Origin: Oscillospiraceae bacterium
GTDB taxonomy: Bacteria > Bacillota > Clostridia > Oscillospirales > SIG627
Reading direction: 5' to 3'
Assembly (NCBI GenBank): GCA_015063605.1
Contig: SVTV01000010.1
Location: 16,191-80,190, forward strand
DNA length: 64,000 nucleotides
The translations under genes and the position numbers were made by a program. Below the pieces are notes generated by a model. The model did not search any database. It worked only from the letters and a program-made list of their open reading frames with translations, and was not told where the DNA came from. This document shows positions 17,051 to 25,537 of this stretch, piece by piece. Positions within the stretch are counted from its first letter, which is position 1. Every line of letters begins with the position of its first letter.

Positions 17051-18969
17051 AATTCAAATAACTTTTCCGTTGCTTCCGAAACGCTTTTTCCGTCAAGACC
17101 GCAATGGCAGATAAGCTCAGGTACCTTTCCCTGAGGCACGAAGGTATCGTCTATCGCAATTATCTTTGTTTTTATCGGGAATGGTTGACCGTCCTTAATA
17201 CGGAAAAGCTTTCCGTCCTCGGAAGCCTTGGATAAAACGAGCTGAGAAAAGCCTCCGTTTTTTATTCCCTCTTCAAGGAACACCACAGCTTTAAGCTTGG
17301 AAAAGCCTTCAAGTATCTCATAAAACTTTACCGTATCAAAGGGCTTCAGCTTCAAAACCTTCACAACAGCGCACTTTACTCTGCACATCTTTACAGCCTT
17401 CAATGCTTCTGCCGTGATCCTTCCGTAAGTTACGATGACTGCTTCGATCTCATCGTAGGGATAAGGAGAATATACCGAAATATCCTTTGATATATCGAAT
17501 ATCTCCGCAGTATCACTGTCCTGAGTTCCCTTCGGATATCTGATTATACATACATCAGATTCTTTTTCTTCTTTTTTGCATATCAGCGCTTCTTTGAACA
17601 CATACACCTGATCGGAAAGAGTGGCAGGAGAATATATGCTGACATCTGGTATAGGGAGGGATATAGCCACATCGAAAAGACCGTGATGAGTAGGACCGTC
17701 CTCCCCCACAAGACCGCTTCTGTCAAGAGCAATGACAGCCTTAAGCTTTTGTAGGGCAAGGTCATGGAACACCTGATCGTACGCCCTTTGAAAAAACGTA
17801 CTGTACAATGCAAAAACGGGAAGAGCTCCCCCTGCCGCCATTCCTGCGGTAAAGGTCATTCCGTGCTCCTCGGCAATTCCCACATCAAAAAATCTGTGGG
17901 GAAACTTTTTTTCAAAAAGATTCAAGCCGACACCGTCGCACATTGCCGCTGTAACGGCAGTTATCTTCTCATTTTCAGATGCAGCCGCAGTAACGATCTT
18001 TCCGAAATTCTCGGTAAAGGTAACCGGCTTTAAAAGCTTCTGTTCTTCCTTTTGTTCCGTGGTGCCGTTCTTCTTTCCCGGATCCGCCTTTACGCTGTGA
18101 TAAGAGCTCGGATCGTTTTCAGCCGGAAGAAAGCCCTTTCCTTTTTTCGTGTGTAAATGAACAAGCACAGGGCGGTTCAATCTCTTCGCTTCGCGAAGCA
18201 ACGCCTCTGTAGTCTTTAAGTCATTTCCGTCTGCGGGGCCAAGATAATAAATGCCGAGCTGTTCGAAAAGATTATTTTTCAAGACCAAGGTCTTGATTCC
18301 GTTTTTGACCTTACTAATCGCTCTGGCACTCGGTCCGCCCACAATGGGAACCGAGCTTATTATCTCTTCACTTTTTCTCTTTATGTTATAATACTTATCC
18401 GTGGCACGGATCTTATTAAGATATCCAGCCATAAGTCCAACGTTTTTCGAGATAGACATCTCGTTATCGTTGAGTACAATTATTATTTTGTCATTTTTTC
18501 TTATATTGTTGAGAGCCTCATACACGAGACCTCCGGAAAATGCTCCGTCGCCTATAACGGCAATGGACTTTCCATTTATTCCCGCCAGAGCATCGGCTCT
18601 CGCCATTCCTATCGCCGCAGAGATCGATGTGCTGCAATGTCCCGCACCGAAGGGATCGTATATGGACTCACTTCTTTTCGTAAAGCCCGAAAGTCCTCCG
18701 AATGTCCTCAGAGTCGAAAAACTTTCCTTTCTTCCTGTCAAAAGCTTATGAACGTAGCTCTGGTGTCCGGTATCATATATTATATTATCTTCGGGAGGAG
18801 AAAAGATACGCAAAAGGGCAACGGATATCTCGGTGATACCGAGATTGCTGGCAAGGTGTCCGCCGGTTATAACGACGTTTTCCGTAAGGTATTCTCTTAT
18901 CTCACCGCAAAGCTTTTCCGCTTTATCCAACGGCATACCCTTAAGCTCTTCAAGCGTAAGTTTTTCCAT
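17047..18969 (-). CDS. dxs: 1-deoxy-D-xylulose-5-phosphate synthase
   Basis: A 640-residue thiamine-diphosphate enzyme that joins pyruvate and glyceraldehyde 3-phosphate in the first step of the MEP isoprenoid pathway. It shows DTGHQSYVHKLLTGR, the cofactor-binding segment GDGAFSGG...LNDNEMSISKNVG, the central transketolase domain with IALDRSGLVGEDGPTHHG, and a C-terminal transketolase domain. Length is typical. It lies between the PAP2-like gene and tlyA. The usual upstream ispA is absent from this series. Confidence 0.97.
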   Translation of the reverse strand: MEKLTLEELKGMPLDKAEKLCGEIREYLTENVVITGGHLASNLGITEISVALLRIFSPPEDNIIYDTGHQSYVHKLLTGRKESFSTLRTFGGLSGFTKRSESIYDPFGAGHCSTSISAAIGMARADALAGINGKSIAVIGDGAFSGGLVYEALNNIRKNDKIIIVLNDNEMSISKNVGLMAGYLNKIRATDKYYNIKRKSEEIISSVPIVGGPSARAISKVKNGIKTLVLKNNLFEQLGIYYLGPADGNDLKTTEALLREAKRLNRPVLVHLHTKKGKGFLPAENDPSSYHSVKADPGKKNGTTEQKEEQKLLKPVTFTENFGKIVTAAASENEKITAVTAAMCDGVGLNLFEKKFPHRFFDVGIAEEHGMTFTAGMAAGGALPVFALYSTFFQRAYDQVFHDLALQKLKAVIALDRSGLVGEDGPTHHGLFDVAISLPIPDVSIYSPATLSDQVYVFKEALICKKEEKESDVCIIRYPKGTQDSDTAEIFDISKDISVYSPYPYDEIEAVIVTYGRITAEALKAVKMCRVKCAVVKVLKLKPFDTVKFYEILEGFSKLKAVVFLEEGIKNGGFSQLVLSKASEDGKLFRIKDGQPFPIKTKIIAIDDTFVPQGKVPELICHCGLDGKSVSEATEKLFEL

Positions 18970-19009
18970 TCTATCCCTCCTTGCTTTTTTATAAATAATT
19001 ATATGGCAT

Positions 19010-19465
19010 TCACATCATTATCCATGACAGCACTATGGATATTGCCACTCCAAGCACCGCACCTGCCAATACCTGCACGGGCGTATGACCTATAAGCTCC
19101 TTCAATTCCTTCGTACGGAGCTCCTTACCTTCGAAAAGGTCATTTATTATAATGTTGAGAAGACGAGCATGCTCACCCGAATGACGGCGTACATTCGCCG
19201 CATCATACATGGTTACTATTGCAAATGCCAAAGAAAGGGCAAATAACGGCGTTCCGGGACCCGGATCCACCCACATGGCGCCGAGCAAGGCGCACACGAG
19301 TGACGAATGACTGCTGGGCATTCCGCCGGAAGATATCATAAGCTGAAAGTCAAGCTTTTTTTCCCTTACAAAGCAAACGGCAAATTTTATTATCTGAGCA
19401 ATAAACCAACCTGAAATACCGCACAACACATGGTAATTTGTGATAAGTTCAAAACACTTATTCAA
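19010..19465 (-). CDS. Divergent PAP2-family (DUF212/YuiD-like) membrane protein
   Basis: A 151-residue integral membrane protein with about four helices and the diagnostic stretch SSGGMPSSHSSLVCALLGAM, followed by MYDAANVRRHSGEHARLLN and a C-terminal GHTPVQVLAGAVLGVAISI. These are hallmarks of the divergent PAP2/DUF212 family, presumed lipid phosphatases acting perhaps on prenyl or phosphatidyl phosphates. It overlaps xseB by eight bases and sits directly before dxs, where ispA is often found, which hints at a link with isoprenoid lipids. Confidence 0.9.
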   Translation of the reverse strand: MNKCFELITNYHVLCGISGWFIAQIIKFAVCFVREKKLDFQLMISSGGMPSSHSSLVCALLGAMWVDPGPGTPLFALSLAFAIVTMYDAANVRRHSGEHARLLNIIINDLFEGKELRTKELKELIGHTPVQVLAGAVLGVAISIVLSWIMM

Positions 19466-19706
19466 AGGGCTCCTCCGTTATCTCGCCTGTCTCAGCCGAG
19501 CGTGTAAGTATTCTTATTCTGTCCGATGCATCATCGAGCATGGAATTGCACAGCTTTACAAGGGACACTCCCTCTTCAAATAGTGCAAGAGAGCCGTCAA
19601 GAGGTGTTTTATCCGATTCAAGGGCACGGACGATCTCCTCAAGGCGAATCATTGCCTGCTCAAAAGTCATATTATTCTTTTCATTTTCATTAGGTGCGGA
19701 TACCAT
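19458..19706 (-). CDS. xseB: Exodeoxyribonuclease VII small subunit
   Basis: An 82-residue protein with the family core MTFEQAMIRLEEIVRALES followed by a heptad helix and LALFEEGVSLVKLCNSML. XseB pairs with XseA to make the single-strand nuclease ExoVII. The first ATG (19706) has a GAAAGGA 12 bases upstream; the in-frame ATG 12 codons later has none. It follows xseA by 26 bases. Confidence 0.95.
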   Translation of the reverse strand: MVSAPNENEKNNMTFEQAMIRLEEIVRALESDKTPLDGSLALFEEGVSLVKLCNSMLDDASDRIRILTRSAETGEITEEPFE

Positions 19707-19732
19707 GGCTGTGAGTATTCCTTTCAGAACAT

Positions 19733-20941
19733 TTATTTGTTTTCTGTTTTTTCCACACGGGCTTCGATATGGCCGTCTGTAAGGTCAAACTGTATTTTAT
19801 CTCCCGGAGCAAGCTGCTTTACGCTTTTTGCAAGCTCGCCGTCTTCCTTGAACACGGCGGTGTATCCTCTTGATATAATGGATAAGGGATTCAATGCTTC
19901 AAGCTTCGCGGTTTCTCTTTTGAAGGCGGCTGATTTCTTTTCATAAAGAAGATTCATTCTGCTTTCGAGAAGGCGTGCCGAATGGAAAAGAGACATTCTT
20001 CTGTCATCGATAAAGACCTCGGGACCCGTAAAGCATCTCTTTTTAGCCAATCCGTCGAGTCTTGATCTGTTGTTCTTTATTTTTGCATTTTCGGCGGAAG
20101 CCATACGCGATACAAAAATTCCTAATCTGTGTCTTATCTCATCGGTTTCGGGCAAAGCAAGCTCCACAGCCGCAGAAGGAGTGGGGGCACGAAGGTCGCT
20201 CACGAAATCGGATATTGAAAAATCCGTTTCATGCCCCACGGCGGATATAACGGGGATTCTTGAAGCAAATATTGCCCTTGCAAGCCTTTCATCGTTGAAT
20301 GCCCACAATTCCTCAAGAGAACCGCCTCCGCGTCCGATTATTATTACATCCACGGGGTCTCTTTCATTGAAAAAGCGTATTCCGGAGCAAAGCTGAGCGG
20401 GTGCGCTCTCGCCTTGAACGAGGCAAGGAAAAAGAATAAGCCTTGCGGCGGGAAAGCGTCTTGTGGAAATATTTATCATATCCCTTACAGCCGCACCCGT
20501 AGGCGATGTTATCACTCCCACACGCATGGGATATTTCGGTATGCTTTTTTTATGGACGGGAGAGAAAAGCCCCTCCGCCTCAAGCTTCGCTTTAAGCTGT
20601 TCGAATGCAAGGTAAAGAGAGCCTGTACCGTCGGGCTCCATGGAATCTATATAAAGCTGATACTGTCCGTCACGTGGAAAAAGCGATACTCTTCCGTGAG
20701 CCGTCACCTTCATTCCGTTTTCGGGCAAAAACTTCATACGGGATGCGTAAGCCTTGAACATAACGGCACGCAAAACACCCGTTTCATCCTTCAGAGTCAG
20801 ATAGAAATGTCCCGTTTTATGATTTGTGAAATTGCTTATTTCTCCGCGCACATACACATCATTAAGCAGCGCATCGGAATCTATCTTGGATTTAATATAC
20901 TCATTGAGACCGGTTACGGTCAAAACATTATCGTTATTCAT
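19733..20941 (-). CDS. xseA: Exodeoxyribonuclease VII large subunit
   Basis: A protein of about 402 residues with an N-terminal OB-fold (VLTVTGLNEYIKSKIDSD, YVRGEISNFTNHKTGHFYLT) and the nuclease core with GVITSPTGAAVRDMINI, DVIIIGRGGGSLEELWAFND and PVISAVGHETDFSISDFVSD. The reading frame is open 26 codons further upstream, but that part runs inside the preceding gene and does not resemble XseA. I therefore start at the ATG at 20941, which overlaps the Kae1-like gene by eight bases. Confidence 0.95.
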   Translation of the reverse strand: MNNDNVLTVTGLNEYIKSKIDSDALLNDVYVRGEISNFTNHKTGHFYLTLKDETGVLRAVMFKAYASRMKFLPENGMKVTAHGRVSLFPRDGQYQLYIDSMEPDGTGSLYLAFEQLKAKLEAEGLFSPVHKKSIPKYPMRVGVITSPTGAAVRDMINISTRRFPAARLILFPCLVQGESAPAQLCSGIRFFNERDPVDVIIIGRGGGSLEELWAFNDERLARAIFASRIPVISAVGHETDFSISDFVSDLRAPTPSAAVELALPETDEIRHRLGIFVSRMASAENAKIKNNRSRLDGLAKKRCFTGPEVFIDDRRMSLFHSARLLESRMNLLYEKKSAAFKRETAKLEALNPLSIISRGYTAVFKEDGELAKSVKQLAPGDKIQFDLTDGHIEARVEKTENK

Positions 20942-21926
20942 GGATACCTTCCGAATACTTGAGCATGGCGAGGATCGCCGTTCCGACAGCATTGTCGCTT
21001 GACATTCCGCAGGGAGCAAAGATAAGCTCGTATTTACCTTTAAGCTTTTCTTCTATACGGCTCTTCAAAATGACGGAATTCGTAACACCACCCGAGAATA
21101 ATATCTTCTCACCGCATGGAACATTTTCCGCCATAGTCAAAACAGCGGAGGACACAGCGGAGAAAACAAAGGATGCCACATCGCAATAAGGCTCATTGTC
21201 CGCAATCATCTTTTCGAATTTATTCTGTATTCCCGAAATATTGATATTACCGTTTTTGCAGGGTATTTTTACGTTATACTTTTTTTCGCTTTCCATGGCG
21301 AGATGTTCAAGCTCACCGCCGCACGGAAACGCTATTCCCATTTTCACCCCGCATCTGTCGATAAGCTGACCGCAGGTAACATCCAGTGATTCCGAAACCG
21401 TGGAAACGTCATAATATCCGCCCGCTTCGGAGGACTTCACGGCTCTCACAAGCTCGCACGTACCTCCCGAAAGATGAAAAGCATAAAACTCTCCGTCTTT
21501 TTTGTCATGTGCCTTTATATCATCAAATGCTTTATCTCCGTAAAGTCCCGCGGCTATATGACCGTCCTGATGAGAGAATCTTACAACGGGCGCATCTGCG
21601 CTCATTGCCGCAGCTGAAGCTGCTGCAACTCCCGATAAAAAGCAAGGCATATAGGAGCCTTCCGCAGATACCGGCCTTTCGGAAACGCCAACAACGCATA
21701 TGCGCCTATCGGGAGCCTTATCACGAAGCTTTTCATTCAAGGCGCAGAAAAGTTCAGGCAAAGCCTTGATATGGGCAAAAACAGCGTCGCTCTGACGAAG
21801 TCCCAACGAACCCTCAGAAACGGGAAGCAGCTTTCGCTCAGATGCAATAACGCCATCCTCTGCCGAATAAGCACAAAGGGATGTTGTATAGTTGCTGGTA
21901 TCTATTCCAATGGCTATATTTTTCAT
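20934..21926 (-). CDS. Kae1/TsaD-like protein
   Basis: A 330-residue protein of the ASKHA-fold Kae1/TsaD group (old name M22 peptidase). It opens with IAIGIDTSNYTTSLCAY and carries the metal-binding SHQDGHIAAGLYG, equivalent to the HxEGH region of TsaD, and SGGVTNSVIL near the end. It differs from true TsaD, which makes the tRNA t6A modification, in the strand-1 region and overall, and it occupies the operon slot where clostridia often carry this paralogue. Its start overlaps nusB by ATGA. Substrate and role are unknown. Confidence 0.85.
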   Translation of the reverse strand: MKNIAIGIDTSNYTTSLCAYSAEDGVIASERKLLPVSEGSLGLRQSDAVFAHIKALPELFCALNEKLRDKAPDRRICVVGVSERPVSAEGSYMPCFLSGVAAASAAAMSADAPVVRFSHQDGHIAAGLYGDKAFDDIKAHDKKDGEFYAFHLSGGTCELVRAVKSSEAGGYYDVSTVSESLDVTCGQLIDRCGVKMGIAFPCGGELEHLAMESEKKYNVKIPCKNGNINISGIQNKFEKMIADNEPYCDVASFVFSAVSSAVLTMAENVPCGEKILFSGGVTNSVILKSRIEEKLKGKYELIFAPCGMSSDNAVGTAILAMLKYSEGIHE

Positions 21927-22345
21927 TTTGATTTTGAGATATTACCCAAAATTCCGTTTACGAAGTTAGCCGCTTTTTTGTCGTAATATTTCTTGACAAG
22001 CTCTACAGCTTCGTTTATCGCTATTGCTTCGGGAATATCATCGTTATAAAACATTTCATATAAAGCAAGGAAAAGAACGCTTAACGATACACGGGATATG
22101 CGGTTTACATTTCTCGTCTTGGAATGCTCCTGAATGCGTTCTCTGAATTCCTCCTCATGAGATGCCGCACCAAGGAAGGTCTCCTTTATGTATGTGCTTG
22201 CCATGATATCCTCGTATCTTTCATCCTCCGAAAGATCCTCCATGAATATCTCATAAAGCTTATCATGCTCCTCATCCTTATGGAAGCTTGCCTGAAAGAG
22301 CATTACGAAAACAAGCTCTCTTTCATCACGTCTGTTAATAGCCAT
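21923..22345 (-). CDS. nusB: Transcription antitermination factor NusB
   Basis: A 140-residue all-helical protein of normal NusB length, starting MAINRRDERELVFVMLFQ and ending with VSLSVLFLALYEMFYNDDIPEAIAINEAVELVKKYYDKKAANFVNGILG, whose second half is strongly conserved in the family. NusB with S10 binds boxA of rRNA leaders. It follows rluD by 33 bases and overlaps the Kae1-like gene. The usual upstream asp23-type gene is not present. Confidence 0.95.
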   Translation of the reverse strand: MAINRRDERELVFVMLFQASFHKDEEHDKLYEIFMEDLSEDERYEDIMASTYIKETFLGAASHEEEFRERIQEHSKTRNVNRISRVSLSVLFLALYEMFYNDDIPEAIAINEAVELVKKYYDKKAANFVNGILGNISKSK

Positions 22346-22378
22346 ATAATAACCTTTCCCGATTTAATATCGGATATA

Positions 22379-23377
22379 TTAAAGACCGATCTTTTCTATC
22401 ATTTCCGTCATATCCGAAAAAAGCGGTGCTTTTATTCTGATTTCTTTTTTCAAGATCGGATGTATAAAAAGCAGCTCTTCGCAATGGAGCGCCTGCCTTT
22501 TTATATATTCCGAAGAGCTTCCGTAAAGTGTATCTCCGCATATGGAATATCCCATGCTTTGAAAATGCACTCGGAGCTGATGTGTCCTTCCCGTTTCGGG
22601 ACGGGCGCTTATCAATTTATGATCTCCCTTAGACGAAATAACTGTATAGTGAGTTACCGCCGCTCTTCCCTCGGGGGAAAATTCTCCCGGGCGCTTTCTG
22701 TCTCTGTCATCACCGTTTTCATCGGTAATGCACGGTGAATAGCCGTTAATTTTATCAAGCTCTCTTACCTGCTCCGTCACGGCTTCACGCTCCATAAAGG
22801 AATTGCTCTTCATTCTTATATTATACAATATATCCCCGCTGTTTTCAAGCGTATATTCCGTATATTTTTGATTTTTTTCACATATAAGGGTATATTTTTT
22901 ACATATTTCGCCCTTCGACAGCATGTCTGAAAGCTTTGAGGAAGTCAGTCTGTCCTTTGATACAAGAACAACTCCGCTCGTATCCATATCGAGACGGGTA
23001 GCGCACCTGAAAACACATGGTTTATCAAAGTAAGCCATTATCCTTCCCGCAAGGGTATCGCCCTGATGATCTCTTGCGGGATGTACCGGAAGAAACGGCG
23101 GCTTATTGACCGCGAGTATATATTCATCCTCATAAAGCACCTCTATGGGGATATCGTACGGAGTTATACCCGTGCTTATCTTTTCGTCTTCCGTGTCAAG
23201 GAATATTTCGTCTCCCTCGCGGAGAATAGTTCTGACGGTAACGGGCTGTCCGTTCACCTTTATTCCGCCCTCCTTTTGCTTTAAAGAGGACAAAGCGGCT
23301 CGGCTGTAGCCGAGCCGCGAACGAATATAAGTGCGCAGGAGCAGACCGTCTTCTTCCTTTCCTGCCCTGTATATCAT
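22379..23377 (-). CDS. RluA/RluD-family pseudouridine synthase
   Basis: A 332-residue protein with an N-terminal S4-like domain (SAALSSLKQKEGGIKVNGQPV pattern around residues 25-50) and the catalytic domain with RLDMDTSGVVLVSKD, whose Asp is the catalytic residue, then RPETGRTHQLRVHFQ and a closing HCEELLFIHP. It isomerises uridines in rRNA or tRNA; the exact target cannot be read from sequence. About 60 residues in the middle (NGDDRDRKRPGEF) look like a low-conservation insertion. It leads the minus-strand series toward nusB. Confidence 0.9.
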   Translation of the reverse strand: MIYRAGKEEDGLLLRTYIRSRLGYSRAALSSLKQKEGGIKVNGQPVTVRTILREGDEIFLDTEDEKISTGITPYDIPIEVLYEDEYILAVNKPPFLPVHPARDHQGDTLAGRIMAYFDKPCVFRCATRLDMDTSGVVLVSKDRLTSSKLSDMLSKGEICKKYTLICEKNQKYTEYTLENSGDILYNIRMKSNSFMEREAVTEQVRELDKINGYSPCITDENGDDRDRKRPGEFSPEGRAAVTHYTVISSKGDHKLISARPETGRTHQLRVHFQSMGYSICGDTLYGSSSEYIKRQALHCEELLFIHPILKKEIRIKAPLFSDMTEMIEKIGL

Positions 23378-23487
23378 ATTATTCCGTGCCTTTCAATGCG
23401 ACCGAAGCTTGCGATGCTGCGAAGGCAGGATATCCTTACCTTCAGAGGGCAAGCCGCAGGTCTTTTAAGTATGAAAATATTTCAGAC

Positions 23488-24573
23488 TTACATTACGGGA
23501 ACTATCCATCCCATTGTATCTTCTACAGTACCCCACTGGATTCCCGTGAGATTGTCGTAAAGCTTCTGGGAGATAGGTCCTATTTCGTTATTGTTGATAA
23601 TCATCTTATAGTCGCCTTCAGCAAGAACGCCTACGGGAGAGATAACGGCAGCTGTACCTGTACCGAATACTTCCTTGAGTTCGCCGTTCTTATAGGCTTC
23701 CTTGATCTCGTCAATGGAGATAAGTCTTTCGCTTACCTTGTATCCCCAGCTCTTGAGAAGTGCCAATGCACTGTCTCTTGTTACACCGGGAAGCAAGCTT
23801 CCGCCGAGAGCGGGTGTGCATACTTCGTCACCGATAACGAAGAATACGTTCATTGTTCCAACTTCGTCAACGTACTTTCTATGTACGCCGTCGAGCCAGA
23901 GAACCTGAGAATATCCGAGCTCATAAGCCTTCTTCTGTGATCTGAGGGAAGCGGCATAGTTTCCGCCTGCCTTTGCAAATCCGATACCGCCCTTAACGGC
24001 TCTTACGTATTCGTCTTCAACATATATCTTAACGGGGTTGATTCCCTCTGCATAATAAGCTCCTACGGGAGAAAGGATTATGCAGAAAATGTATGTCTTG
24101 GAAGGAGAAACGCCGAGATGAGGCTCTGTAGCGATGATAAAGGGACGGATGTAAAGAGATGTGCCCACTTCGGAGGGAACCCAGTCGCTGTCAACTTCAA
24201 CTACTGCCTTTATAGCATCGAGAGTTTCGTCGGGATCTACCTGAGGTATGCAGAGACGTTCATTTGTCTTGTTCATTCTTTCAATGTTCTTCTGAGGTCT
24301 GAAAAGCTGTATCTTTCCGTCGGCTGTCTTATAAGCCTTGAGACCTTCGAACATTTCCTGACCGTAATGGAATACCATAGCGGCGGGATCGAGAGAAATA
24401 TTCTCGTAAGGAACTATTCTTGCATCATGCCAGCCCTTGCCCTCTGTATAATTCCAAAGGAACATATGATCCGTGAAGAATCTGCCGAAGCCGAGCTTGG
24501 AATAGTCGGGCTTTTCTTTTTTTACACTTGTGCGCTCAATTTTGATCTCGAGCGGCTTTCTTTCGTTTGCCAT
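23488..24573 (-). CDS. ilvE: Branched-chain amino acid aminotransferase
   Basis: A 361-residue fold-type IV PLP enzyme that makes or degrades leucine, isoleucine and valine. Family features are GFGRFFTDHMFLWNYTEGKGW, FHYGQEMFEGLKAY, GGIGFAKAGGNYAAS, LWLDGVHRKYVDEVGTMNVFF and a late GTGTAAVISPVG. It has the longer, type II BCAT length. The frame is open 67 codons further upstream, but a GGAGG five bases before the ATG at 24573, and a promoter at 24687-24715 within the extension, fix the start here. Confidence 0.95.
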   Translation of the reverse strand: MANERKPLEIKIERTSVKKEKPDYSKLGFGRFFTDHMFLWNYTEGKGWHDARIVPYENISLDPAAMVFHYGQEMFEGLKAYKTADGKIQLFRPQKNIERMNKTNERLCIPQVDPDETLDAIKAVVEVDSDWVPSEVGTSLYIRPFIIATEPHLGVSPSKTYIFCIILSPVGAYYAEGINPVKIYVEDEYVRAVKGGIGFAKAGGNYAASLRSQKKAYELGYSQVLWLDGVHRKYVDEVGTMNVFFVIGDEVCTPALGGSLLPGVTRDSALALLKSWGYKVSERLISIDEIKEAYKNGELKEVFGTGTAAVISPVGVLAEGDYKMIINNNEIGPISQKLYDNLTGIQWGTVEDTMGWIVPVM

Positions 24574-24686
24574 ATATACCTCCATGTACCGCCGATAGTT
24601 TAGCATCCTTTTTTCGATACTTATAAACGGTACAGATTTTTCACTTACGGAATCGATTTTAAGAATCAAATCCTTATGCACTCTAT

Positions 24687-24715
24687 AGTTTACTACACTA
24701 TAAAAAAAATTACAA
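24687..24715 (-). promoter_or_regulatory. Candidate promoter of ilvE
   Basis: Minus-strand TTGTAA (24710-24715) and TAAACT (24687-24692) are 17 bases apart. The resulting leader is about 100 bases. I looked there for a T-box (TGGNACCGCG) and found none. Confidence 0.5.
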
Positions 24716-24745
24716 GTGTTTTTTTGAAATTTTTTCAAAAAAGTC

Positions 24746-24774
24746 TTGACAAAATTGCTTTGTTGTGTTATCAT
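24746..24774 (+). promoter_or_regulatory. Promoter of tRNA-Lys
   Basis: TTGACA (24746-24751) and TATCAT (24769-24774) with 17 bases between them, about 75 bases before the tRNA. Confidence 0.75.
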
Positions 24775-24848
24775 ATACGGGCGCCGATAAAAGGGCGCCT
24801 TTCAATCGTTCTTTTCAGATCGTTGGAAGCATATGCGCATATGCGTAA

Positions 24849-24924
24849 GACTCATTAGCTCAGTAGGTAGAGCACATGACTTTTAATCATGGTGTCCGGA
24901 GTTCGACTCTCCGATGAGTCACCA
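24849..24924 (+). tRNA. tRNA-Lys (anticodon TTT)
   Basis: A full cloverleaf is readable: acceptor GACTCAT/ATGAGTC, D arm GCTC...GAGC, anticodon stem CATGA/TCATG around loop CTTTTAA (anticodon TTT), T arm CGGAG TTCGACT CTCCG, and an encoded ACCA end. A 17-bp stem terminator follows at once. The T-arm 12-mer TTCGACTCTCCG recurs at 26924-26935. Confidence 0.96.
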
Positions 24925-24967
24925 AAAAAGATAACATCCGAGCTGAAAGTTCGGATGTTATCTTTTT
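24925..24967 (+). terminator. Terminator after tRNA-Lys
   Basis: A 17-bp perfect stem (24925-24941 with 24951-24967) with a nine-base loop, the right arm of which ends in TTTTT. Confidence 0.9.
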
Positions 24968-24969
24968 AT

Positions 24970-25136
24970 CCAAGCCGCAGGCTTGGCATGGAATCAATGC
25001 GCTTGCGCATTGTATGGAATCGCCAAAGGCGTATGGCATCACCGAAGGTGCATTTTCTGCGGCTTGATTACATACGCGGCTGCGCCGCAATTCCATACCG
25101 CAACAAGTTGCGGATCTCATACACGCCTACGGCGTG
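24970..25136 (+). repeat. Array of seven small hairpins upstream of the four-helix-bundle gene
   Basis: Seven perfect short inverted repeats follow one another: 24970-24986 (7-bp stem, loop GCA), 24995-25012 (7 bp, CTTG), 25021-25031 (4 bp, AAA), 25040-25050 (4 bp, GAA), 25076-25088 (5 bp, TGC), 25098-25113 (6 bp, CAAG) and 25122-25136 (6 bp, TAC). Stem sequences all differ. Linkers are alike: CATGGAAT, TATGGAAT and TATGGCAT in the first half, and the complementary ATTCCATA and ATCTCATA in the second. In addition CAAGCCGCAG at 24971 is the exact complement of CTGCGGCTTG at 25057, so hairpins 2-4 can be enclosed in one branched structure. Function unknown. Confidence 0.85.
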
Positions 25137-25160
25137 ATTTGGATGCGAAAGGAGAATGAT

Positions 25161-25514
25161 ATGGCAAAGAATTTATTGCTTGAATATTCCGAAAAATTGG
25201 CTTGCGAAATTGCAGCGCTTTGCAACGAGCACAAAATAGACTCCAATACCGTATATCAAATCAAAAAATCATCATCAAGTGTTTTCGCCAACATTTCCGA
25301 AGCGCAATATCCGCAAAGTCTTGCCGATATGCTTTCAAAGTTTGAAATTGCACGAAAAGAGTGTATGGAAACAGAGAGTTGGCTAAAGTTGATATTTTCA
25401 TCCGGATGTATTGACGAGAGGACATTTAAGAAACATCGAAATCTCTGCGGCAGAATACGCAGAATGTTAACATCTTCTTGTATTACAATTGAAAACAAAA
25501 TTAAGCAAGGTTGA
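25161..25514 (+). CDS. Four-helix-bundle protein (S23/Avd-like, TIGR02436 type)
   Basis: A protein of 117 residues predicted to be four helices, with the family-like pattern LLEYSEKLACEIAAL, VYQIKKSSSSVFANISEAQY, KFEIARKECMETESWLKLI and a final IRRMLTSSCITIENKIKQ. The family includes proteins encoded in 23S rRNA intervening sequences and the Avd accessory proteins of diversity-generating retroelements, which are basic and bind nucleic acid. No reverse transcriptase or variable repeat is nearby. The start at 25161 has AAAGGAG six bases upstream; in-frame codons further up lie in the last hairpin. The hairpin array ends 24 bases before the start. Confidence 0.85.
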   Translation: MAKNLLLEYSEKLACEIAALCNEHKIDSNTVYQIKKSSSSVFANISEAQYPQSLADMLSKFEIARKECMETESWLKLIFSSGCIDERTFKKHRNLCGRIRRMLTSSCITIENKIKQG

Positions 25515-25530
25515 AAAGCCTTGCTTTTTT
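25503..25530 (+). terminator. Terminator overlapping the four-helix gene stop
   Basis: AAGCAAGG (25503-25510) pairs with CCTTGCTT (25519-25526) followed by Ts. The left arm lies in the last codons of the gene. Confidence 0.8.
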
Positions 25531-25537
25531 AGTGGAT

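Noticed and set aside
24574..24686. T-box leader for ilvE
   Set aside because: No TGGNACCGCG-like sequence or terminator/antiterminator pair could be found in the roughly 100-base leader.
25161..25514. Diversity-generating retroelement
   Set aside because: The protein resembles Avd, but there is no reverse transcriptase, template repeat or variable repeat within the window.
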